A stretch of DNA of 64,000 nucleotides from the NCBI GenBank assembly GCA_964475135.1, contig CAYYWL010000004.1, positions 9,474 to 73,473 on the forward strand, read 5' to 3'. Under the pieces are notes generated by a model. That model was given only the letters and a program-made list of their open reading frames with translations, was not told the origin of the DNA and ran no database searches. Below are positions 59,001-64,000 of the stretch, one piece after another. Every line of letters starts with the position of its first letter. Within the stretch, counting starts at the first letter, position 1. The translations under genes and the position numbers were made by a program. The DNA comes from TMED14 sp964475135 (GTDB taxonomy: Bacteria; Bacteroidota; Bacteroidia; Flavobacteriales; Schleiferiaceae).

Positions 59001-59845
59001 AGATCGACGTGCTCTTTTTCGAGAACAGTATCGCGGTCGAGAATCACCTCATTGCGCTCGATTGATACCACTTCTCCGGTGTCCTCGTCTACGAAATCTT
59101 CCATCCAAGATTTCAGAACACGAGCAGCTAGTTTGCGGCCTACCACACGCTTCAGACCAGCCTTACTCACTTTCACCTCTTCAGCGAGGTCAAAGATTTC
59201 GAGGATATCCTTGTCGCGCTCGAATCCGATGGCGCGGAACAACGTGGTTACAGGTAACTTTTTCTTACGGTCGATGTACGCATACATCACTCCGTTAATG
59301 TCGGTAGCGAATTCAATCCAGCTTCCTTTGAACGGAATAATACGCGCTGAGTACAGCTTGGTTCCGTTGGCGTGGAAACTCTGGCCAAAGAATACGCCCG
59401 GTGAGCGGTGCAATTGGCTCACAATGACGCGCTCGGCTCCGTTAATAATGAAGGTTCCGCGGGGAGTCATGTACGGAATTGTACCGAGGTACACGTCCTG
59501 TACGATGGTCTCAAAATCTTCGTGCTCAGGGTCGGTACAGTAGAGCTTCAAGCGCGCCTTGAGGGGCACCGAGAAGGTGAGTCCACGCTCAATGCACTCC
59601 ATTTCAGAGTAGCGCGGGGGATCCACAAAGTAGTCGAGGAACTCCAGCACGAATTGGTTTCGGCTGTCCGTAATCGGAAAGTTCTCGTTAAATGTTTTGA
59701 ATAGGCCTTCAATACTGCGGTTTTCCGGCTTGGTATCAATTTGGAAAAAATCGCGGAAGGACTTGATTTGGATGTCCAGAAAATCGGGGCAGTCCGCCTG
59801 AGCGAAGGTGCTCGAAAAATTGATTCGCGGTTGTGCGTGCGCCAT
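56039..59845 (-). CDS. rpoB: RNA polymerase subunit beta
   Basis: A 1268-residue subunit starting at the ATG at 59845 (MAHAQPRINFSSTF); the ATG at 59887 would extend into the rplL-rpoB leader and shows no conservation. Visible: the rifampicin region FFGTNQLSQFMDQTNPLAEITHKRR, the RGGxSRER-type GPGGLSRERAGFEVRDVH, GRNLLVAFMPWKGYNFEDA, and KMAGRHGNKG near the C terminus. The rifampicin-contact residues that I can see read as wild type. A perfect hairpin between rplL and rpoB may control the step from ribosomal to polymerase genes. Confidence 0.98.
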   Translation of the reverse strand: MAHAQPRINFSSTFAQADCPDFLDIQIKSFRDFFQIDTKPENRSIEGLFKTFNENFPITDSRNQFVLEFLDYFVDPPRYSEMECIERGLTFSVPLKARLKLYCTDPEHEDFETIVQDVYLGTIPYMTPRGTFIINGAERVIVSQLHRSPGVFFGQSFHANGTKLYSARIIPFKGSWIEFATDINGVMYAYIDRKKKLPVTTLFRAIGFERDKDILEIFDLAEEVKVSKAGLKRVVGRKLAARVLKSWMEDFVDEDTGEVVSIERNEVILDRDTVLEKEHVDLIIESEVATILLHKEDIAEGEFSIIYNTLQKDPTNSEIEAVEHIYRQLRNAEPPDEETARGIIDKLFFSEQRYSLGEVGRYRLNKKLGLDLSNANQVLTKQDIIMIVKYLIELINSKAEIDDIDHLSNRRVRTVGEQMANQFGVGLARMARTIRERMNVRDNEVFTPIDLINAKTLSSVINSFFGTNQLSQFMDQTNPLAEITHKRRLSALGPGGLSRERAGFEVRDVHYTHYGRLCPIETPEGPNIGLISSLCVFAKVNSMGFIETPYREVVNGRVKLEGAPVFLSAEEEEEKVIAQANAPIKADGTFVNPRVKVRDKGDFPVLEPQEVQLMDVAPNQIASISASLIPFLEHDDANRALMGSNMMRQAVPLLRPEAPIVGTGLEQQVASDSRVLINAEGAGTVRYVDANEIVIEYDRTEDEDLVSFEPATKSYPLIKFLKTNQSTTINLKPIVTKGERVERGQVLCEGYATQGGELALGRNLLVAFMPWKGYNFEDAIVINERVVREDIFTSIHIDEYSLDVRDTKLGMEELTSDIPNVSEEATKDLDENGLIRIGAEIVPGDIMIGKITPKGESDPSPEEKLLRAIFGDKAGDVKDASLKTPPGIGGVVIDKKLFSRSIKDKRQRGRDKEELEQLDLELASQLEEVRNIFIDKLSKLVSGKTCQGVFNDLNEDVIPKGTKFTLKVLNSVEDYTHLTGGTWTTDDEKNVLIDALLHNYKIKVSDIMGVNRRKKFTISVGDELPAGIIKMAKVIIAKKRKLKVGDKMAGRHGNKGIVAKIVRQEDMPFLADGTPVDIVLNPLGVPSRMNIGQIYETVLGWAGKKLGTKFATPIFDGASMEQINEYTEQAGIPQYGHTQLYDGGTGEAFHQKATVGIIYMLKLGHMVDDKMHARSIGPYSLITQQPLGGKAQFGGQRFGEMEVWALEAFGASNILREILTVKSDDVVGRAKTYEAIVKGDRMPEPGIPESFNVLLHELQGLALKVSLD

Positions 59846-59902
59846 GGGGCTTGGACGTAATAGGATGGATGGAACTTGTGGAAACACGAAAAGGTCTAGG
59901 GC

Positions 59903-59924
59903 CCGGGGTCAAAATTGACCCCGG
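59903..59924 (-). promoter_or_regulatory. Perfect hairpin between rplL and rpoB, possible attenuator or processing site
   Basis: A 10-bp stem, CCGGGGTCAA / TTGACCCCGG, with a 2-base loop, starts about 32 bases after the rplL stop on the minus strand. There is no immediate T run, only CCTTTTCG about 13 bases later, so it is not a full terminator. A partial terminator or RNase site at this place is known in E. coli; similarity of function is inference. Confidence 0.6.
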
Positions 59925-59955
59925 ACACCTAAACCAGGTAGGTTAGGCGTGGCTC

Positions 59956-60333
59956 TTACTTGAGCTCAACCTCGGCACCAGCCTCTTCAAGCTGCTTTTT
60001 GAGGGCTTCTGCCTCGTCCTTAGAAACGCCTTCCTTGATCGGAGCAGGAGCTGCGTCAACCGCATCTTTTGCTTCCTTAAGACCAAGACCGGTCAGTTCC
60101 TTAACGACCTTAACAACAGCTAGCTTCTGAGCGCCAGCGTTCTTAAGAATAACGTCAAACGAAGTTTTCTCCTCTACAGCAGCTTCACCGCCAGCAGCGG
60201 GACCAGCAGCAACAGCAACAGCTGCAGCAGCGGGCTCAATGCCGTAGGTTTCTTTGAGGTAGTCAGCGAGTTCTTTTACTTCTTTAACGGTGAGGTTCAC
60301 CAAAGAATCGCCAAGTGATTGAATATCAGCCAT
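59956..60333 (-). CDS. rplL: 50S ribosomal protein L7/L12
   Basis: A 125-residue acidic stalk protein. The N-terminal dimerisation part is followed by an alanine-rich hinge (AAAAVAVAAGPAAGGEAA) and the C-terminal factor-binding domain with VKVVKELTGLGLKEAKDAVD. It contacts EF-Tu, EF-G and initiation factors on the large subunit. It lies 60 bases after rplJ. A TGCATTTG segment in the gap (one mismatch to the -7 box) might give an internal promoter, but I do not rely on it. Confidence 0.98.
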   Translation of the reverse strand: MADIQSLGDSLVNLTVKEVKELADYLKETYGIEPAAAAVAVAAGPAAGGEAAVEEKTSFDVILKNAGAQKLAVVKVVKELTGLGLKEAKDAVDAAPAPIKEGVSKDEAEALKKQLEEAGAEVELK

Positions 60334-60393
60334 GATTGGGATATTGATTAAAAATGAAACAAATGCACAAGTTGGAAGCTGAGTGCGTAATCG

Positions 60394-60918
60394 TTAGGCC
60401 TTGCGCTCTTCAAGAGTTTTAAGCAAGCCTGCAATGGTTTGACCACCGCCTCCTTGAAGGGCCGAAATAACGTTCTTCATCGGGCTCTCCAGGAGGAGGA
60501 TGATATCGCCGATAAGTTCGTTCTTCGACTTCAAGTTGACAAGGGCGTCAAGTTGGTTGTCCCCAACAAAGATGGCCTCTTCTACGTAGGCACCCTTTAG
60601 AAGGGGTTTCGTCCCTTTCTTACGGAAGTCCTTGATCAGTTTCGCAGGAGCATTGCTCACTTCAGAAATCATGATGCTTGAATTTCCTTTGAGGGCTTCG
60701 TAGAGCTCGTCAAAATTCTTTGACGAACGCTCCATAGCCTTCTTTAGAAGGGCATTCTTCACTACCGTCATTTTGACATCAGCCTTGAAGCAAGCACGAC
60801 GCAAGTCGCTGGTCTGCTCAGCATTAAGGCCCGACGTGTCGGCAATGTAAATAGTATTGGTCGCTTCAAGAACCTGCATGAGGTCCTCGATGTGCTGGTT
60901 TTTCTCTTCGCGCGTCAT
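60394..60918 (-). CDS. rplJ: 50S ribosomal protein L10
   Basis: A 174-residue stalk base protein that binds 23S rRNA and carries L7/L12 dimers on its C-terminal helix. It has TSDLRRACFKADVKMTVVKNALLKKAMER, and the C-terminal helix LQGGGGQTIAGLLKTLEERKA. The length is normal. In other bacteria L10 represses its own operon by binding the leader; the 14-base rplA-rplJ gap here leaves little room for a large leader structure, so control may act elsewhere. Confidence 0.97.
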   Translation of the reverse strand: MTREEKNQHIEDLMQVLEATNTIYIADTSGLNAEQTSDLRRACFKADVKMTVVKNALLKKAMERSSKNFDELYEALKGNSSIMISEVSNAPAKLIKDFRKKGTKPLLKGAYVEEAIFVGDNQLDALVNLKSKNELIGDIILLLESPMKNVISALQGGGGQTIAGLLKTLEERKA

Positions 60919-60932
60919 GGGTAAAAATCTGC

Positions 60933-61622
60933 TTACGCGTTTTTAGGTTCAACCGGTACGCCAGGTCCCATAGTGGGGCTCAACGTAATGCTCTTAATGT
61001 AGGCGCCTTTAGCCGCTGAAGGCTTCATGCGAACCAAGGTCTTGAGTACCTCGTCAGCATTGTCGCGGAGGTTCTCAGCTGAGAACGACACCTTGCCAAT
61101 ACCGGCGTGTACGATACCGTAGCGGTCGACTTTAAAGTCAATTTTACCCGCCTTTACTTCGCGAACGGCCTTGCCCACTTCCATGGTCACGGTACCGGTC
61201 TTTGGGTTCGGCATCAATCCACGGGGACCCAGGACACGGCCCAAAGGACCAAGCTTGCCCATCGCTGCGGGCACCGTAATAATTACGTCCACATCCGTCC
61301 AGCCGTTTTTAATCTTGTCGAGGTAGTCGTCCATTCCAACAAAATCAGCACCAGCTTCTTTAGCTTCAGCTTCTTTGTCTGGAGTAACGAGGGCCAGTAC
61401 ACGGATGGTCTTACCTGTCCCGTGTGGAAGGCTAACCGTTCCGCGAACCATTTGGTTGGCTTTACGTGGGTCAACACCCAAGCGTACTGCCAGATCCACA
61501 CTTCCGTCAAACTTGGTAGTGGAGACTTCCTTCACAAGGGCCGAAGCCTCTTCGAGGTTGTAGAACTTGCCCGGCTGGATTTTCGCAACCGCGGCTTTCA
61601 TCTTTTTCGTCATCGTTGCCAT
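60933..61622 (-). CDS. rplA: 50S ribosomal protein L1
   Basis: A 229-residue L1-stalk protein that guides deacylated tRNA out of the E site. The sequence has FDGSVDLAVRLGVDPRKANQMVRGTV, LGPRGLMPNPKTGTVT (the rRNA-contacting signature) and the C-terminal TLSPTMGPGVPVEP. It follows rplK by 11 bases. L1 represses the rplKA unit in several bacteria. All expected elements are present. Confidence 0.98.
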   Translation of the reverse strand: MATMTKKMKAAVAKIQPGKFYNLEEASALVKEVSTTKFDGSVDLAVRLGVDPRKANQMVRGTVSLPHGTGKTIRVLALVTPDKEAEAKEAGADFVGMDDYLDKIKNGWTDVDVIITVPAAMGKLGPLGRVLGPRGLMPNPKTGTVTMEVGKAVREVKAGKIDFKVDRYGIVHAGIGKVSFSAENLRDNADEVLKTLVRMKPSAAKGAYIKSITLSPTMGPGVPVEPKNA

Positions 61623-61633
61623 AGTTATTCGGA

Positions 61634-62074
61634 TTAAGCTTGTGGCTTGGTACCGGTTACTGTGAGTCCCATACTGCGCGCGGTGCCAGCTACCATGCTC
61701 ATGGCGCTGTCCATCGTAAAGCAGTTGAGGTCTACCATTTTGTCTTCAGCAATAGCCTTGACTTGTTCCCAAGTCACTTTGCCGACTTTGTTGCGGTTCG
61801 GAACTCCCGATCCACTCTTAAGTTTTGATGCTTCCAAAAGCTGAACTGCAACGGGCGGTTGCTTGATGATGAAGTCAAATGACTTATCAGTGTAAACCGT
61901 GATTACTACAGGGAGTAATTTGCCCGGCTTATCTTGAGTACGCGCATTAAATTGCTTGCAGAACTCCATGATGTTGACACCCTTTGCACCAAGTGCAGGG
62001 CCAACAGGAGGAGACGGGTTCGCGGCGCCGCCACGTACCTGCAACTTAACCATCGCGCTGATTTCCTTTGCCAT
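61634..62074 (-). CDS. rplK: 50S ribosomal protein L11
   Basis: A 146-residue protein of the GTPase-associated centre. The N-terminal domain has RGGAANPSPPVGPALGAKGVNIMEFCKQFN, and the C-terminal 23S rRNA-binding domain ends GTARSMGLTVTG. The proline pair in the thiostrepton contact region is intact. It lies 77 bases after nusG and is followed directly by rplA in the conserved order. Confidence 0.98.
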   Translation of the reverse strand: MAKEISAMVKLQVRGGAANPSPPVGPALGAKGVNIMEFCKQFNARTQDKPGKLLPVVITVYTDKSFDFIIKQPPVAVQLLEASKLKSGSGVPNRNKVGKVTWEQVKAIAEDKMVDLNCFTMDSAMSMVAGTARSMGLTVTGTKPQA

Positions 62075-62151
62075 TGTTTGTTGATATTACTTTTCTTTCT
62101 TGAGTGCCGCTGCGGTTGGAAGCTCCGCTAGGCTATCGGTTGCTCACACCG

Positions 62152-62703
62152 TTAGTTTTCTTTTTCTACTTGCATGAAGCCAAGTTCGAGCGGGGTCTTA
62201 CGTCCGAAAATCTTAACCATGACCTCGAGCTTGCGCTTGTCTTCAAGGATTTTCTCGACCGTACCGACAAAATCACGGAACGGACCATCAATCACTTTCA
62301 CGCTTTCACCAAGAACAAACGGAACAGAAACCTGCTCTGCGCTCTCAGCCAATTCATCAACCTTACCAAGCATGCGATTCACTTCTGAAGCACGCAGTGG
62401 AGTAGGATCGCCACCCTTGGTCTCACCCAAGAATCCGATCACCCCAGGGATGTTCTTAAGCACGTGCACAAATTCGCCGGTCAGAATGCCCTCAAGCATG
62501 ATGTAACCAGGGAAGAAGTTGCGCTCTTTGAGTACTTTCTTTCCGTTGCGGATCTGGTAGACCTTCTCAGTAGGAATCAGCACTTGACCCAACAGCGAAG
62601 ACATTCCCGTGCGCTGAACTTCTTGCTCAATGTGCGCCTTGGTCTTGTTCTCTTGGCCGCTGATTGCGCGAACCACGTACCATTTCATTCCTTCAGTTGA
62701 CAT
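62152..62703 (-). CDS. nusG: Transcription elongation factor NusG
   Basis: A 183-residue factor that binds RNA polymerase through its NGN domain (KWYVVRAISGQENK, LKERNFFPGYIMLE) and contacts Rho or ribosomal protein S10 through its KOW domain (GESVKVIDGPFRDFVGTVEKI). I start it at the ATG at 62703 (MSTEGMKWYVV), 4 bases after secE. A longer frame reaching 62766 only reads through secE. The protein is of canonical length. Confidence 0.97.
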   Translation of the reverse strand: MSTEGMKWYVVRAISGQENKTKAHIEQEVQRTGMSSLLGQVLIPTEKVYQIRNGKKVLKERNFFPGYIMLEGILTGEFVHVLKNIPGVIGFLGETKGGDPTPLRASEVNRMLGKVDELAESAEQVSVPFVLGESVKVIDGPFRDFVGTVEKILEDKRKLEVMVKIFGRKTPLELGFMQVEKEN

Positions 62704-62707
62704 CGAA

Positions 62708-62902
62708 TCAGGCCAAAAGATTGTACACAAAGTCGAGAATGGTCGATAGACCCTTGTCCATCGCAAAGACTAACAGCGCGAAGACAAGCGATGCGACGAT
62801 CACCACCACAGTACTGCGTTGCAGATTAAGCCACGTGGGCCACGTGGTATGGTGGGCAAATTCTTCCCAAGATTCGCGGAGGTAAGAGCGGAGCGCTTCC
62901 AT
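62708..62902 (-). CDS. secE: Preprotein translocase subunit SecE
   Basis: A 64-residue single-pass membrane protein that clamps SecY. An amphipathic N-terminal helix (YLRESWEEFAHHTTWPTWLNLQRST) carries the conserved W-P pair, then one membrane helix (about 31-49) and a short periplasmic tail. Short one-helix SecE is normal outside enterobacteria. It stands between trnW and nusG, the standard place. Confidence 0.96.
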   Translation of the reverse strand: MEALRSYLRESWEEFAHHTTWPTWLNLQRSTVVVIVASLVFALLVFAMDKGLSTILDFVYNLLA

Positions 62903-62936
62903 GCTTTGATTCGTTTCGTTCGTTAGTCAGCTTTTG

Positions 62937-63007
62937 CACGGGTGGAGAGATTCGAACTCCCATCAATGGTTTTGGAGACCACTATTCTACCCTTGAACTA
63001 CACCCGT
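62937..63007 (-). tRNA. tRNA-Trp (CCA)
   Basis: A 71-nt cloverleaf on the minus strand. The acceptor stem ACGGGTG pairs with CACCCGT, followed by discriminator G, and the terminal CCA is not encoded. The anticodon loop CTCCAAA has CCA (62973-62975 on the plus strand as TGG). The T arm contains GTTCGAATC. It lies between tuf and secE as in many Bacteroidota and is probably cut from the operon transcript. Confidence 0.95.
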
Positions 63008-63017
63008 AGACGAGAAA

Positions 63018-63043
63018 AGGTACCCCGGAATTCCGGGGCACCT
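63018..63043 (-). terminator. Hairpin after tuf, terminator or processing signal
   Basis: The perfect palindrome CCCCGGAATTCCGGGG, extended by AGGT / ACCT with one mismatch, is followed by TTTT on the minus strand. It lies between the tuf stop and trnW. It could partly terminate tuf transcription or mark tRNA processing. Confidence 0.65.
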
Positions 63044-63064
63044 CAAACCCGTAACAGAATCCTC

Positions 63065-64000
63065 TTAGTCGAGGAGTTCCGTGATCTGGCCAGCGCCTAC
63101 GGTACGTCCACCCTCACGGATAGCGAAGCGAAGACCCTTGCTCAATGCTACTGGTGCGATGAGGTTTACCTCGATCGTCAAGTTGTCACCAGGCATTACC
63201 ATCTCTGTTCCAGCAGGAAGCATGATCTCACCAGTTACGTCCGTGGTACGGAGGTAGAACTGTGGACGGTACTTGTTGTGGAATGGAGTGTGGCGACCGC
63301 CTTCTTCCTTCTTCAGGATGTAGACCTCAGCCTTGAACTTAGAGTGGGGCTTCTGAGAGTTCGTCTTAGCGATAACCATACCGCGACGAATCTGAGCCTT
63401 ATCGATACCACGAAGGAGTAGACCTACGTTGTCACCAGCCTCACCACGGTCAAGGATCTTGCGGAACATCTCAACACCAGTGATGGTTGAAGTAAGTTTC
63501 TCGTCACCGAAACCAATGATGTCTACACCGTCTCCAGTGTTTGCAACGCCTGTCTCAATACGACCAGTAGCTACGGTACCGCGACCAGTGATCGTGAAAA
63601 CGTCTTCGATCGGCATCAAGAAATCCTTGTCCTTGTCGCGAACAGGCTCTTCAATCCATGTGTCACATGAATTCATCAACTCCATTACGGTATCAACCCA
63701 CTTAGGCTCTCCATTCAGACCACCAAGAGCTGAACCCTTGATAACTGGAGTGTTGTCGCCGTCGTATTTGTAGAATGAAAGAAGGTCACGAATTTCCATT
63801 TCAACGAGCTCGAGGAGTTCCTCGTCGTCAACCATGTCAACCTTGTTCATGAACACAACTACGCGAGGTACACCAACCTGACGGGCAAGCAGGATGTGCT
63901 CGCGCGTTTGTGGCATAGGACCGTCGGTTGCAGCTACTACGAGGATCGCACCGTCCATCTGGGCGGCACCCGTAACCATGTTCTTTACATAGTCGGCGTG
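63065..64000 (-). CDS. tuf: Elongation factor Tu, N-terminal part outside window
   Basis: The visible 311 residues are the last four fifths of a protein of about 395. The frame is open to the window edge and includes AAQMDGAILVVAATDGPMPQTREH, NKVDMVDDEELLELV, and the C-terminal GGRHTPFHNKYRPQFYLRTTDVTG domain, which interacts with aminoacyl-tRNA. The 5' G1 P-loop is beyond the window. The codon pattern is strongly biased, as expected for a highly expressed gene. The ATG at 63979 is internal. Confidence 0.97.
   Translation of the reverse strand, partial: HADYVKNMVTGAAQMDGAILVVAATDGPMPQTREHILLARQVGVPRVVVFMNKVDMVDDEELLELVEMEIRDLLSFYKYDGDNTPVIKGSALGGLNGEPKWVDTVMELMNSCDTWIEEPVRDKDKDFLMPIEDVFTITGRGTVATGRIETGVANTGDGVDIIGFGDEKLTSTITGVEMFRKILDRGEAGDNVGLLLRGIDKAQIRRGMVIAKTNSQKPHSKFKAEVYILKKEEGGRHTPFHNKYRPQFYLRTTDVTGEIMLPAGTEMVMPGDNLTIEVNLIAPVALSKGLRFAIREGGRTVGAGQITELLD

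Overview
The window is a GC-rich chromosomal segment (scaffold with two 100-N gaps at 44399-44498 and 47165-47264) from a Bacteroidota bacterium, most likely a marine Flavobacteriales relative. Evidence: a complete Na+-pumping NADH:quinone reductase operon, a DUF5103 type IX secretion plug protein, a secreted protein with a T9SS-type C-terminal sorting domain, DUF3467 directly after rpoC, a DUF6095 protein, BshA, a split transketolase, and repeated TANNTTTG (Bacteroidota -7) promoter boxes a few bases upstream of start codons. I see no insertion sequence, prophage, CRISPR array, replication origin or rRNA operon.

Layout. 1-7.8 kb: 3' end of murB, a four-cysteine membrane miniprotein (possible NqrM equivalent), then on the minus strand nqrABCDEF-apbE. 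7.8-14.9 kb: T9SS plug protein, threonylcarbamoyl-AMP synthase, tatC-lptB (minus), recQ, a 9-bp repeat patch, a previously unlisted 53-residue ORF and an ECF sigma factor (minus). 14.9-17.8 kb: a first uvrA and a short promoter-to-terminator unit that may be a small RNA. 17.8-23.3 kb (minus): a tightly overlapping set consisting of a GH3/beta-lactamase fusion, a YwqK-like protein, bshA, a SUI1 protein and a TrmH-type methyltransferase. 23.3-27.9 kb: a small membrane protein, mutL (with a degenerate C-terminal nuclease motif), two rhomboids and an EEP-family protein. 27.9-36.7 kb: a peptide-type ABC binding lipoprotein (minus), then mtaB-suhB-rfbC-mltD-uvrA-LOG in one overlapping operon. 36.7-43 kb (minus): parE-parC and a choice-of-anchor B secreted protein.

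43-51.3 kb: GNAT acetyltransferase, ychF (5' end lost in gap 1), split transketolase with a von Willebrand A protein between its halves (5' end of one half and 3' end of the other lost in the gaps), an ECF sigma/anti-sigma-like/Spy-like trio, an intergenic triple repeat, a class III aminotransferase, an acyltransferase and DUF6095. 51.3-64 kb (minus): tuf-trnW-secE-nusG-rplKAJL-rpoBC-DUF3467, the standard translation/transcription cluster, closed by a strong terminator.

Most of the window is core housekeeping. The points most worth following are the terminator hairpin that also encodes the ApbE signal peptide, the NqrM-like miniprotein, the MutL without recognisable nuclease residues, the short promoter-terminator unit after uvrA, the VWA gene inside the split transketolase locus, and a dispersed 9-bp repeat family that touches several gene ends and may supply an acyltransferase start codon.
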